Positions 12,112 to 23,900 of a stretch of DNA of 64,000 bases are shown piece by piece. The stretch lies in assembly GCA_020152595.1 (NCBI GenBank), contig JAIGNY010001213.1, forward strand, positions 505,001 through 569,000, given 5' to 3'. The notes beneath the pieces are model-generated. The model searched no databases. It saw nothing but the letters and a program-made list of their open reading frames with translations, and was not told where the DNA came from. This DNA comes from Chiridota heheva (lineage: Eukaryota; Echinodermata; Holothuroidea; Apodida; Chiridotidae). The position numbers and the translations under genes are program-made. Within the stretch, counting starts at the first letter, position 1. The number at the start of each line of letters is the position of its first letter.

Positions 12112-12690
12112 CTTTCTGGGATCAATTACAAAAGTGTGTGTGCGTGTGTGTTTGTGTATGTGGACGGAGGGGGAGAGTGTCTTTCCCCACCCTTGAGAGT
12201 GGGGGCAGTCACCCTGGTTTCCCCTCCTCCTTTTTCTATGCTACTGATTGAGTAAAGAAGCTCAATATTGCAAGCATTACATGGCAAGTAATGTAACTAT
12301 TAGAGGGTACATCACTGCAATGTTTGAGAGGGAGAGGGAAGCACATAGTCCCTCAATTGATGCTTTGTGTGCATAGACTCCCAATGTATTTTTAGGAGTT
12401 GAACTTAAATGTGATTGGTTTATATCCTCTTAACCCCCACCCCTTGATTTCACCACTGTGTGATCGCACTTATTAAAGGAATGTTTGTAAAGCAATGTAC
12501 TGTACATACCAAATTTGCCAAGATGGTTCTGCATGATGAAGATGATCGGTCCCAAGATACTCTTCTCAATGGACGGGAAGCAACAACCTGCTTGATCCAT
12601 TGTATTTCCATTTATCTTGTCATTTCTGTATTCTTATTTTTGTTTTCGTATCTAATTTCCTTGTTTTTTTGAATGTTTTTACAAAATTAG
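12112..12690. other. No gene seen; short GT-rich and pyrimidine-rich stretches
   Basis: This contains a short TG-rich run near 12,135-12,160 and otherwise unremarkable sequence. From about 12,460 it leads into a retroposon-like 3' tail. Confidence 0.4.
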
Positions 12691-12734
12691 CGCTATATAA
12701 ATTTATGTATTATTATTATTATTATTATTATTAT
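12691..12734 (+). repeat. Retroposon-like 3' end with (ATT)n tail
   Basis: GCGCTATATAAATTTATG followed by nine or so ATT triplets is a common 3' end of short retroposons in deuterostomes (general knowledge). The body upstream is not identifiable. Confidence 0.4.
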
Positions 12735-12869
12735 ATTCTATGAAAATGGCAAAATGTTACATAAACATTGATTAGAAATTCATCATTTTCAGCATACCAT
12801 ACTTTAAGATTTTAAAACAGAATTGAAAGAATAGCACTAACATACTGTACGTTAAGAATTATTCAAACT

Positions 12870-13378
12870 TTGATTAGCTATGACTTGGAAACTACCATAC
12901 AAGTGATATTGACGTACTGTGATTTAGATTAGCTATGACTTGGAAAGTACCATACATGTGATATTGACGTACTGTGATTTAGATTAGCTACATGTATGAC
13001 TTGGAAACTACCGTACATGTGATATTGACGTACTGTGATTTAGATTAGCTATGACTTGGAAACTACCGTACATGTGATATTGACATACTGTGATTTAGAT
13101 TAGCTACATGTATGACTTGGAAAGTACCATACATGTGATATTGCCGTACTGTGATTTAGATTAGCTATGACTTGGAAACTACCGTACATGTGATATTGAC
13201 GTACTGTGATTTAGATTAGCTACATGTATGACTTGGAAAGTACCATACATGTGATATTGCCGTACTGTGATTTAGATTAGCTATGACTTGGAAACTACCG
13301 TACATGTGATATTGACATACTGTGATTTAGATTAGCTACATGTATGACTTGGAAACTACCGTACATGTGATATTGCCG
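12870..13378. repeat. 55/60-bp tandem repeat
   Basis: About nine copies of a unit with GATTAGCTATGACTTGGAAA, CTACCGTACATGTGATATTG and ACGTACTGTGATTTA. Alternate copies carry a 5-bp insertion (GCTACATGTATGAC in place of GCTATGAC), giving 55- and 60-bp forms. Confidence 0.93.
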
Positions 13379-13523
13379 TACTGTGATATTACCGTACATG
13401 TAATATTGGCGTATATGTGATATTGGCGTACATGTGATATTGGCGTACATGTGATATTGGCGTACATGTGATATTGCTGTACATGTGATATTGCCGTACA
13501 TGTGATATTGCCGTACATGTGAT
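13379..13523. repeat. 17-bp tandem repeat derived from the 55/60-bp unit
   Basis: GTGATATTGGCGTACAT repeats about eight times. It is a sub-segment of the longer unit to its left, so a short part of that unit was secondarily amplified. Confidence 0.9.
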
Positions 13524-13527
13524 TTAA

Positions 13528-13628
13528 CCCTTACTCTACCAGCACTATTTTGAAAATGTGCTCGGGAGGCGGGGCCAAAGACGGGGCACCCAAAACGGCG
13601 ATAATATTGCCGCGTGGTGGAGTAAGGG
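13528..13628. mobile_element. TTAA-flanked MITE, copy 1
   Basis: A 101-bp element with terminal inverted repeats CCCTTACTCTACCA and TGGTGGAGTAAGGG, flanked on both sides by TTAA. A TTAA target and CCC ends are typical of piggyBac-type non-autonomous elements. The interior is GC-rich (GAGGCGGGGCCAAAGACGGG) and unlike its surroundings. Confidence 0.85.
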
Positions 13629-13632
13629 TTAA

Positions 13633-13768
13633 TCAAGGCGTGATTATTAAAGGGTCCTCTGTCTTCCAGGCAGAAAAGTCGGGCCCCTTCCGCTCTCGGG
13701 ACCCGCTGGGCCGCCCACCGGGATCATGCTGCCTATATTTTCGGGTTGGCGCATATGTTGCGGGTTGA
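13633..13768. repeat. 136-bp spacer between MITEs, copy 1
   Basis: GC-rich, containing CCAGGCAGAAAAGTCGGGCC and CACCGGGATCATGCTGCC. With its flanks it begins TTAATCAA and ends TTGATTAA. A close second copy lies at 13,885-14,016. Confidence 0.85.
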
Positions 13769-13772
13769 TTAA

Positions 13773-13880
13773 CCCTTACTCTACCAGCACTATTTTGAAA
13801 ATGCGCTCGGGAGGCGGGGCCAAAGACGGGGCACCCAAAACGGCGATCGGCGATAATATCGCCGCGTGGTAGAGTAAGGG
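13773..13880. mobile_element. TTAA-flanked MITE, copy 2
   Basis: 108 bp, same ends as copy 1 (CCCTTACTCTACCA and TGGTAGAGTAAGGG). It is 7 bp longer through an extra GGCGATC-type duplication near 13,845. TTAA lies on both sides. Confidence 0.88.
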
Positions 13881-13884
13881 TTAA

Positions 13885-14016
13885 TCAAGGCGTGATTATT
13901 GAAGGGTCCTCTGTCTTCCAGGCAGAAAAGTCGGGCCCCTTCCGCTCGGAACCGCTGGGCGCCCACCGGGATCATGCTGCCTATATTTTCGGGTTGGCGC
14001 ATATGTCGCGGGTTGA
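13885..14016. repeat. 132-bp spacer between MITEs, copy 2
   Basis: Near-identical to 13,633-13,768, with a few single-base gaps. It also reads TTAATCAA to TTGATTAA with its flanks. Confidence 0.85.
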
Positions 14017-14020
14017 TTAA

Positions 14021-14121
14021 CCCTTACTCTACCAGCACTATTTTGAAAATGCGCTCGGGAGGCGGGGCCAAAGACAGGGCACCCAAAACGGCGATAATAT
14101 CGCCGCGTGGTAGAGTAAGGG
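14021..14121. mobile_element. TTAA-flanked MITE, copy 3
   Basis: 101 bp, same terminal repeats as copies 1 and 2, with TTAA on both sides (14,017-14,020 and 14,122-14,125). It ends the alternating MITE-spacer series. Confidence 0.88.
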
Positions 14122-14269
14122 TTAAAGACTATCCAGTGCAGACTGTAAAGCTCTTTCTGGTGTGTATAAAATGTCTACCTGTCAGTACACCTTTAATGGT
14201 CTATAGAAACCTACACTACAGTATTCTACAAAAAGATTATTGAATTCTTGAAATCTGATTTCTGAAAAA

Positions 14270-14690
14270 TAACAAAAAAATGTAGTGCTCAAGTGATCAA
14301 AAGTTTAAAGTATTAAAGTTCAGGGGTCAAGAAAGTCAATCTTATATGAATGAGGACTTGAAAAAGATGATGTCACATCCTCACATTCCTCAAAGTCGTT
14401 ATGTATTTGATCATATTCTGTCCTGTCATTTTGTGGCTTAAAACCATTGGATATGACAGTTTAGTAGTAAAACAGAATCTGATAAGGGTAACTACAATTT
14501 ACCACATGAAGAAAGTTCTAGGAAAAATAATTCAAATAATAAATATGTTAAATTAATATTAAAACAAATAAATATTAGCAATTGTTAAGAAAGTGAGGAT
14601 GAAGGCGCTAACCTTCTGTAGTAGACTTATTACACCAGTCATTTCTACACAGATAAGACAGCTTTTAAACTTGAATCTATCTATCTACAG
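14270..14690 (+). repeat. Interspersed repeat R1, left part
   Basis: Contains AGGGGTCAAGAAAGTCAATC, TCACATTCCTCAAAG, CATGAAGAAAGTTCTAGG and CAGATAAGACAGC, ending in AAACTTGAAT. Diverged relatives of the same order lie at 52,260-52,500 and 54,720-55,020, and a short one at 63,455-63,540. The missing right end (CACCATT to CTTGACCACTGAGCTAA) reappears at 18,095-18,165, so the two parts are halves of one repeat. Confidence 0.7.
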
Positions 14691-14844
14691 TATCTATATA
14701 TATCTATATATATATATATATCTCTATATATATCTATCTATCTCTGTATATATCTCTCTATATATCTATCTATCTATCTATCTATATATATATATATAAA
14801 TATCTTTCTTTATCTCTCTCTCACTCTCTCTCGCTCTCTCTTTC

Positions 14845-14889
<45 letters not shown>

Positions 14890-14900
14890 TCATATATACA
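14691..14900. repeat. TATC/TA/TC compound microsatellite, left of LINE
   Basis: Runs of TATC and TA pass into TC and a short TA run. The same order of motifs recurs at 17,700-18,062 on the other side of the LINE. Confidence 0.93.
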
Positions 14901-14904
14901 GTAC

Positions 14905-17695
14905 AAAGTGTCATTGATTACATAATAGCATCTCAGAATTTGCTTGATAAGAGAGTAATTACTAATTTTATAGTTGGTGATGCAGTAGATTCGCCACATT
15001 CACCACTAACCTTTGATTTTAATTATGTAAATAGTGTTCACCAAACCAATGTTAGTGGTGAACGACCACAGTCTATTGATTGTGTTCCTCTAATGAAAAC
15101 AGTCTGGTACAAAGAAAGGCAAAATGAATATTCTGAAAAGTGGGGGAATAATGATACATTGGACACAATAGAGGAAATCATGGGCTTTTTGGGAAAATAA
15201 CAATCCTGAAGTAGCGGTGACACAAATAAATGATTTACTAAAAAGGATCTATGGTGTGAGATGTATTAGGGGAAACGCAAATCCTCCGAAGCCGCAAAAT
15301 TGGTTTGATCAAGATTGTTTTGAATTTAAATCAAGGGTTAGGAAAGCACTTAAAGAACATAAAATACAATGTAGCAATGAAAGTCGGGAACGTTTTTGTG
15401 ATATAAAGAAAAGTACAATAAATTCATTACATACAAGAAAACTCAATTCATGGAAAATAAAACAAAGGAGCTTCTTACTTTAGCAAAACAAAAAGACAAT
15501 CAGAAGTTTTGGGCTTTCTTTAAAGCTCTCACAAACAAGGATACAAATGATATTCCAGCTATTGAATGGTTTCAATACTTTACATCTGTTTTTGAAGTTA
15601 ACGATTCTACAGTATATTTTGATATTTTATATTCCTCATTGGAAGTTTCTGATGATATTTTGGATGTCAACATTACAATTAATGAAGTTGAGAAAGCAAT
15701 CAATTCACAAAAACAAGGCAAAGCTTGTGGTATCGGTGGTGTTCAAATTGAAATGATCAAAAATTCACCTGAGGCGCTGAGGCATGCTATACATGCATTG
15801 TTTGACAGAATTCTTTGTACTGGCAAATTTCCCAGTGCTTGGCAAGTTGGTAATTAGTCCTGTATTCAAGAAAGGGGTTAAAGACTTACCAAGTAGTTAT
15901 CTGCCTATTACACTATTGTGTGCTTTAGGCAAAGTATTTACAAAAGTTTTATGTAGTAGACTATGTGATTGGCTCTCAGATCATAATATCCTTTTATTTG
16001 CTCAGGCAGGTTTTCGAGCAGGGTTCTCTAGGATTAATAATTTCACACTGCCATTTCTAAAGCACTGAGTAAACCACGTGGTAAACTTTATGCCACTTTT
16101 GTTGATTTTAAAGCCGCATTTGATAACATCAATCGCAGTATTTTATTCAAGAAACTTTATAATATGGGAATGAGGGGTAAATTCTATGAGATACTTATAT
16201 CAATGTATAGTAATAATGAGTCATGTGTGAAGACAAAGGACGGTCTTACCCCAAAATTTGATTGTGCGAGAGGTCTGAGACAAGGTTGTAATCTATCCCC
16301 GTACTTATTTTTACTTTATATCAGTGATATTGAAAAGCGATTGAAGTCCACAAACACCCGCGGAATTCATATATGTTGTCTTTTTTATGCAGATGAGTCG
16401 TTATCTTGTCAGAAAATGTTTATTCCCTGCAAAGTTTACTGAATGCTTTCTAAGATTATTGTGGAGAGGATGATTTGACTGTAAGCTCAGATAAAACAAA
16501 AGTAATGGTTTTTAGAAAGGGTGGACACATTGCAAGAGGTGAACGTTTTTATTTCAAAGGCAAGATTTACTTAGAATTAAATTTGACGCCAAAAGGAGTA
16601 TGGTCAAAATCCCAAGATCAACAGAGTTAAGGTTGCTTTGTTCAATTTTAAGAAAATTTTGTCTCGAACTATTGAATTACCTGTAAGTAATATCCTTCAA
16701 ATTTTTGATTATAAGATAATGCCTATTCTAACATACGGTTCTGAGTTATGGGGTATCACCCCTTCATGAAAGTACAATAAGAGTTTACAATTCGTTTCAT
16801 AAATATGTTTTAGGTTTACCATCAAATGCCATAAATATTGTAGCTCTAGGAGAGCTGGGTCGCTTTTCCTTTAAAAGTCAAACAATACTAAAGCAAATAA
16901 CGTATTGGAAAAGACTTCTTATTCTTGATAAAGACAGGTATTAGACTCATTGTTATGTAGAACAAAGAGTATTGAAAAACAAAGGAGTGCTTTAATAGGG
17001 ACTGTGTGTTAAAAATATTTTGTATGGAACTGGATTTGGTAATGTTTGGGAAGGGCAGGGAGAAGGGATTACTTACACATTTTTATGATGATTTTAAGCA
17101 GTGAGTTTTTAAGATAGATAGACAGAACTGGTTGAGTGATATTGAGTTTGTGACATAGATAGACAGAACTGGTTGAGTGATATTAAATCTACAAGTTCTT
17201 TGCGTTGTTTACACAATTTAAAACAGAAAGTTTGGCAGAGCCATACCTATTTAATGTTTTTAGACTTGAAAAGCTGGTCTCCAAAATCAGATGTGCTTGC
17301 CTTGAAATTGAAGTCAATGAAGGCCGTTATTGTAATATAACTTATAAACAGAGGTTTTGTCAGGTTTGCAATTTAAAAAAAGTTGGAGATAAATATCATT
17401 TTCTCTTAATTTGTCCATCCCTTTCTGAAATCCTCTGTAAATTTATCCCAAAATGTTTCTTTCAACCAACAACTAAAACAAAATGTCATACTTTATTAGC
17501 AGCTAATTCTTAATACTTATTTTTGCAGTTATCACACTTTATTTTACACGCAATGAAAGCAAGACCTTTGTTTCTTTCTCTTTGATTATTGTTTGTTGTA
17601 AGAACCTCAATCATGTACCATTTAATCTATGGTTTATGTTTGTGACAAAGGCCAGATGGCGTAGAGCACTGTAATAAATTGTATTGTATTGTATT
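14905..17695 (+). mobile_element. L2/CR1-like LINE, 5'-truncated, decayed
   Basis: Frames on the plus strand give, in order: the end of the endonuclease domain (SVIDYIIASQN, with SPHSPLTFDF in the place of the SDH motif); a WFDQDCFEFKSRVRKALKEH linker; KFWAFFKALTNK; ISPVFKKGVKDLPSSYLPIT; AQAGFRAGFS; LYATFVDFKAAFDNINRSIL (RT motif A); LRQGCNLSPYLFLLYISDIE; CLFYADESL in place of the FADD box; TKVMVFRKGGH; MPILTYGSELWGI; and a C-terminal Cys/His knuckle (FCQVCNLKKVGDKYHFLLIC). Several frameshifts and stops make it dead. It ends at AATAAATTGTATTGTATTG, a short-repeat tail as in CR1/L2 elements. The family also occurs at 44,425-48,370. Confidence 0.85.
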
Positions 17696-18062
<367 letters not shown>

Positions 18063-18089
18063 GTATCCTTAACAAAATAAGATATTTAA

Positions 18090-18170
18090 GTAGTTTCTTC
18101 ACCATTTTGTTTCTTTTGAGTTCCTTTTTTATATGAGATGAAATTGCTTGACCACTGAGCTAATTCTTTT
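18090..18170 (+). repeat. Interspersed repeat R1, right part
   Basis: CACCATTTTGTTTCTTTTGA, GTTCC and CTTGACCACTGAGCTAA follow directly, in the copy at 54,945-55,010, the sequence that here lies at 14,690. They are therefore separated by 3.4 kb of microsatellite plus LINE. Confidence 0.7.
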
Positions 18171-18800
18171 AGTTACTATTCTTGATTTCTTATAGAAACT
18201 GATAAATATTCTTTTGAAGGTGGTCACTGAGTGGGGATCATTGGTAAGATCCCCAAAATCTTTGTCAGAGTTAGCAACTCTTCTTCAAAAAAAATGCAAC
18301 AGAAATAAAAATGATAATTGACACACTGTACTGTAAGAAAGTAAGTTCTGCTGCTTGTGCATGTGTCACAGAGTTCCATTTGAATTCCTGAAAATTGAAA
18401 GAGCTACCTGATCGTAAATCCTTGATTTCTTATTCATTTTAAAAGGTAATGTTATCGCAACAAGCTGTAAAAGATTTTGCGAAAGTCTTCTGTGGACCAC
18501 GAGATGTCAGTTTTGGACAATTTGTCACAGTGTTCTTGACAAATTATGCCCGAAGAGTGAGAAAGAGCCTTCTTTCCTTTACAGTTTGATATGGAAAACA
18601 TATCAGCTGGTGTGTTGATGATTGCGGTGGTTGGTATAGACGGTGAATCTAAGGTGCATTAGGGGAAAAGTAGACATTTTTTTGGAGTGGTATATTCTAC
18701 CATGGTGATACCCATTACCCCTCTCCCTCCCATATTCACATACTGTACCACATTCATGTTGGCAAACTTCATAAATTAGACTTTCTTTTTCATCTTCTAG
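18171..18800. other. Sequence upstream of CCDC142-like coding exon; no other gene seen
   Basis: No coding exon is recognisable. A pyrimidine-rich tract followed by CTTCTAG ends at 18,800 and is a plausible 3' splice site for the exon that carries the start codon. The promoter and first exon are therefore probably upstream and not identified. A short palindrome GGGGATC...GATCCCC lies at 18,233-18,257. Confidence 0.45.
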
Positions 18801-18826
18801 GTAGAAGGAAACAAGAAAGCGCAACA

Positions 18827-20510
18827 ATGGAGTTTGCCACTGCAGCAGATCTCCCCATCAGAAGACTTCCTCCTCTACAAATAATTCACGGGCAGCCCGT
18901 GTTGGACTTAGATACCCCGCCTCCATCTGCCAGTACCTCTCCAGATGCCACCCAGAGAGACACCTTCAGATTTGCCCACAGGTCCTCTTTGCCCCAGTTT
19001 TCAAACGAGGAAATAAATCACAGTCTTCACATCCTTCAGCAGTGTTTTGAGGAGTTACGAACTGGTCAACACCCATGTTTACGGTCAAGAGGGCGGGTCT
19101 CATCGGCCTTTGGTCACAACAAACATAGCATTCTTCTTGCCAAGCTCTACAGCCATCTTTGTTCCCAGAAAGTAAAACAAGCGCAGTTATTATTTGTGCG
19201 GGATTGTGCGACACGTATCTCACAAATGAAGGAGTTTGTTAATTCGATTCAAGGACTCGTGCAGGAGGAGGAAAGAACTTTTTGTAATTTTTTGACTGGA
19301 AATGTATCGGAACCTCACACTAGGCTTGATTACCTTCCTGTGTTGTGTGAGGACTTGAGCAGGCACATGAATCACTTACCGTCAATACATCACCGACTCC
19401 ACACTGACAAATGGCTGCAACCTGCTCTGTCTCAGTATTTTGGAAGTATGCATTATGTAGAGGACATATTAAGACAGTTACAACTCAGTGCAATATCCTG
19501 GATGCAATTGTTGATCTCCATCGGACTCAGGGTGTTTTCATACTTTCATGTCAGTATGATGTCTCCGGAACTTCTGCAGGCCATTGTGTACGGCATTGAA
19601 GATTTCAATCGTCTTCATAAACAATTCAGATTAGAATTGAATCTGCGCAAGTACGGTTTTTCTCAGAAACCACGTTGCATGAAACCCCCAAATTCTTTTC
19701 TGCACAATCCAAATAAATTTTTATATTTGCAATCTTTTCCATTTGAAATTATCCTCAGTACCATTGCCAAGAGTCGTTCAAGGATTACCGCTTTTCGAAC
19801 GTTCCATTTTCTTCAAACCAATGCTAAAGTATTAAATTTTGCTAAAGAAATGCATCCCACCTTTAACTGGAAGAAGACTTTTTTCTCGGGTAGTGATTCG
19901 GTGTACGACACCTCAAGCCATTTCCATTTCATGATGGGAAATTCTGCTGCAATGTCTAGGGCAGCTGAAACGTTGATTTGTTTCTCAGAAGGGGAATCCC
20001 CTTTAGGAGAAACAGAGACCTCGGAGGAAGAATTCATAGTTAAATTTCTGACAGCAGCTGCAACATCCTCAGGGCTGCTTCAAAAACTCAAACTCCAGAA
20101 ATCCATTTCATCTTCCAGAGAAGGGGCTGACCTGGATCCCATATCATTGCAAGGGGCTGACCTGGATCCCATATCACTGCAGTTAGATCCAGACAAGAAC
20201 GATATCAAGGCAACTTCCACAAAATCACAAAACTCGGCTGGTACTACTTCCAAACGCAGTTCCAGATTAAAACGGGACTCTGGCCTGAGAAAATCTGTCC
20301 GTTGGGGAGATTCTTTAAATTCACAATTAAGGAGTCATCTATTTGGATTGTATCTTACAAGTTTCTGGGGACAGTTTACGCAGGATTTCTTGGGGTACCT
20401 ACTGGATCCGTCCATGGAACAGAAGGGTGGGGGTGAGGAGTTCATCGGTGCTATCTACCTGTGGCATGACCAACTCTTGTATCATGTAACATGTGCAATG
20501 GAAAAGACAG
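18827..20510 (+). CDS. CCDC142: CCDC142-like protein, large 5' coding exon
   Basis: 561 complete codons open from an ATG in good context (CAACAATGG), running to the donor CAG|GTAATG at 20,511 (phase 1). Open frame past the donor is intron read-through. I recognise the family from conserved blocks in the vertebrate order: LLFVRDCATRISQMK (RDCA at residues 125-128), SISWMQL-type helix around 225, YGIEDFNRLHKQF near 263, SFPFEIILSTIAKSRSRITA near 303-322, and LYLTSFWGQFTQDFL near 508. A low-complexity Ser/Lys-rich linker (about 425-490) contains an exact 10-residue tandem duplication, GADLDPISLQ twice. The protein is alpha-helical with no signal peptide or membrane segment. Vertebrate CCDC142 is about 750 residues, so the C-terminal part must come from later exons. 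Molecular function of the family is not established. Orthology is inference from remembered motifs. Confidence 0.82.
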
Positions 20511-20924
20511 GTAATGTCTCATACAGTATCTTATCATTTAACATCTCAAATGTTCTTGTTCATCATTTTGTAAAAGGCATATGGATGTGAAGAGAAAGCG
20601 CCAGTTAAATTGCTTTCAAAACTATTAAAAACAATGATAGTAACAAAACATTTCATTAAAATCAGTTGAAAATTGACTATTTAACAGCGTCTTAAAAATC
20701 TCTGGTATCGATATTCAAATTTGGGATGTACTGTACTACAGGGCAACCTAGGTAATTTCTTTTGTGAATCCCTTCTTTTTGATTAGCCATCACAATTCTC
20801 TGAATTGGTGTAGCAAAATTTTTTTGAGTATTTACCACACTTTAACCCATTTCTATTCTAGCAGGAATAGACTCCACTATCAGTTTTAATAACTGAGATT
20901 TAGGAAAGATTTATAGATGGAATT

Positions 20925-23900
20925 AAGAAGATTTGATTTGTTCCCCAGTCATACATCACACATTAAGAAGATTTGATTTGTTCCCAGTCATACATCACAC
21001 ATTAAGAAGATTTGATTTGTTCCCAGTCATACATCACACATTAAGAAGATTTAATTTGTTCCCCAGCCATAGTCATCACACATTAAGAAGATTTGATTTG
21101 TTCCCCAGTTATACATCACACATTCAGAAGATTTGATTTGTTCCCAGTCATACATCACACATTAAGAAGATTTGATTTGTTCCCCTGTCATACATCACAC
21201 AATATGAAGATTTGATTTGTTCCCAGTCATACATCACACATTAAGAAGATTTAATTTGTTCCCAGTCATACATCACACATTAAGAAGATTTGATTTGTTC
21301 CCAGTCATACATCACACATTAAGAAGATTTAATTTGTTCCCCAGCCATACTTAACACATTAAGAAGGTTTGATTTGTTCCCCAGTTATACATCACACATT
21401 CAGAAGATTTGATTTGTTCCCTGTCATACATCACACATTAAGAAGATTTGATTTGTTCCCCAGTCATACATCACACATTAAGAAGATTTGATTTGTTCCC
21501 AGTCATACATCACACATTAAGAAGATTTGATTTGTTCCCAGTCATACATCACACATTAAGAAGATTTGATTTGTTCCCAGTCATACATCACACATTAAGA
21601 AGATTTGATTTGTTCCCAGTCATACATCACACATTAAGAAGATTTGATTTGTTCCCAGTCATACATCACACATTAAGAAGATTTGATTTGTTCCCCAGTC
21701 ATACATCACACATTAAGAAGATTTGATTTGTTCCCAGTCATACATCACACATTAAGAAGATTTGATTTGTTCCCAGTCATACATCACACATTAAGAAGAT
21801 TTGATTTGTTCCCAGTCATACATCACACATTAAGAAGATTTGATTTGTTCCCAGTCATACATCACACATTAAGAAGATTTGATTTGTTCCCAGTCATACA
21901 TCACACATTAAGAAGATTTGATTTGTTCCATCACACATTCAGTCATACATCACACATTAAGAAGATTTGATTTGTTCCCAGTCATACATCACACATTAAG
22001 AAGATTTGATTTGTTCCCAGTCATACATCACACATTAAGAAGATTTGATTTGTTCCCAGTCATACATCACACATTAAGAAGATTTGATTTGTTCCCAGTC
22101 ATACATCACACATTAAGAAGATTTGATTTGTTCCCAGTCATACATCACATTTGATTTGTTCCCCAGTCATACATCACACATTAAGAAGATTTGATTTGTT
22201 CCCAGTCATACATCACACATTAAGAAGATTTGATTTGTTCCCAGTCATACATCACACATTAAGAAGATTTGATTTGTTCCCAGTCATACATCACACATTA
22301 AGAAGATTTGATTTGTTCCCAGTCATACATCACACATTAAGAAGATTTGATTTGTTCCCAGTCATACATCACACATTAAGAAGATTTGATTTGTTCCCCA
22401 GTCATACATCACACATTAAGTCATACATCACACATTAAGATTTGATTTGTTCCCAGTCATACATCACACATTAAGAAGATTTGATTTGTTCCCAGTCATA
22501 CATCACACATTAAGAAGATTTGATTTGTTCCCAGTCATACATCACACATTAAGAAGATTTGATTTGTTCCCAGTCATACATCACACATTAAGAAGATTTG
22601 ATTTGTTCCCTGTCATACATCACACAATAAGAAGGTTTGATTTGTTCCCAGTTATACATCACACATTAAGAAGATTTGATTTGTTCCCAGTCATACATCA
22701 CACATTAAGAAGATTTGATTTGTCCCCAGTCATACATCACACATTAAGAAGATTTGATTTGTTCCCAGTTATACATCACACATTAAGAAGATTTGATTTG
22801 TTCCCAGTCATACATCACACATTAAGAAGATTTGATTTGTTCCCAGTCATACATCACACATTAAGAAGATTTGATTTGTTCCCCAGTCATACATCACACA
22901 TTAAGAAGATTTGATTTGTTCCCCAGTCATACATCACCCAGTCATACATCACACATTAAGAAGATTTGATTTGTTCCCCAGTCATACATCACACATTAAG
23001 AAGATTTGATTTGTTCCCAGTCATACATCACACATTAAGAAGATTTGATTTGTTCCCAGTCATACATCACACATTAAGAAGATTTGATTTGTTCCCAGTC
23101 ATACATCACACATTAAGAAGATTTGATTTGTTTGTACATCACACATTAAGAAGATTTGATTTGTTCCCAGTCATACATCACACATTAAGAAGATTTGATT
23201 TGTTCCCAGTCATACATCACACATTTAAGAAGATTTGATTTGTTCCCAGTCATACATCACACATTAAGAAGATTTGATTTGTTCCCCAGTCATACATCAC
23301 ACATTAAGAAGATTTGATTTGTTCCCAGTTATACATCACACTTTAAAAAGATTTGATTTGTTCCCAGTCATACATCACACATTAAGAAGATTTGATTTGT
23401 TCCCAGTCATGCATCACACATTAAGAGGATTTGATTTGTTCCCGGTCATACATCACACATTAAGAAGATTTGATTTGTTCCCCTGTCATACATCACACAT
23501 TAAGAAGATTTGATTTGTTCCCCTGTTATACATCACACATTAAGAAGATTTGATTTGTTCCCAGTCATACATCACACATTAAGAAGATTTGATTTGTTCC
23601 CAGTCATACATCACACATTAAGAAGATTTGATTTGTTCCCAGTCATACATCACACATTAAGAAGATTTGATTTGTTCCCTGTCATACATCACACATTAAG
23701 AAGATTTGATTTGTTCCCCTGTCATACATCACACATTAAGAAGATTTGATTTGTTCCCAGTCATACATCACACATTAAGAAGATTTGATTTGTTCCCCAG
23801 TCATACATCACACATTAAGAAGATTTGATTTGTTCCCAGTCATACATCACACATTAAGAAGATTTGATTTGTTCCCAGTCATACATCACACATTAAGAAG

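Noticed and set aside
20933-21136. Satellite unit as a telomere-like or centromere marker
   Set aside because: The unit is 39 bp with no telomeric motif, and it lies inside a gene intron; no evidence of centromere function.
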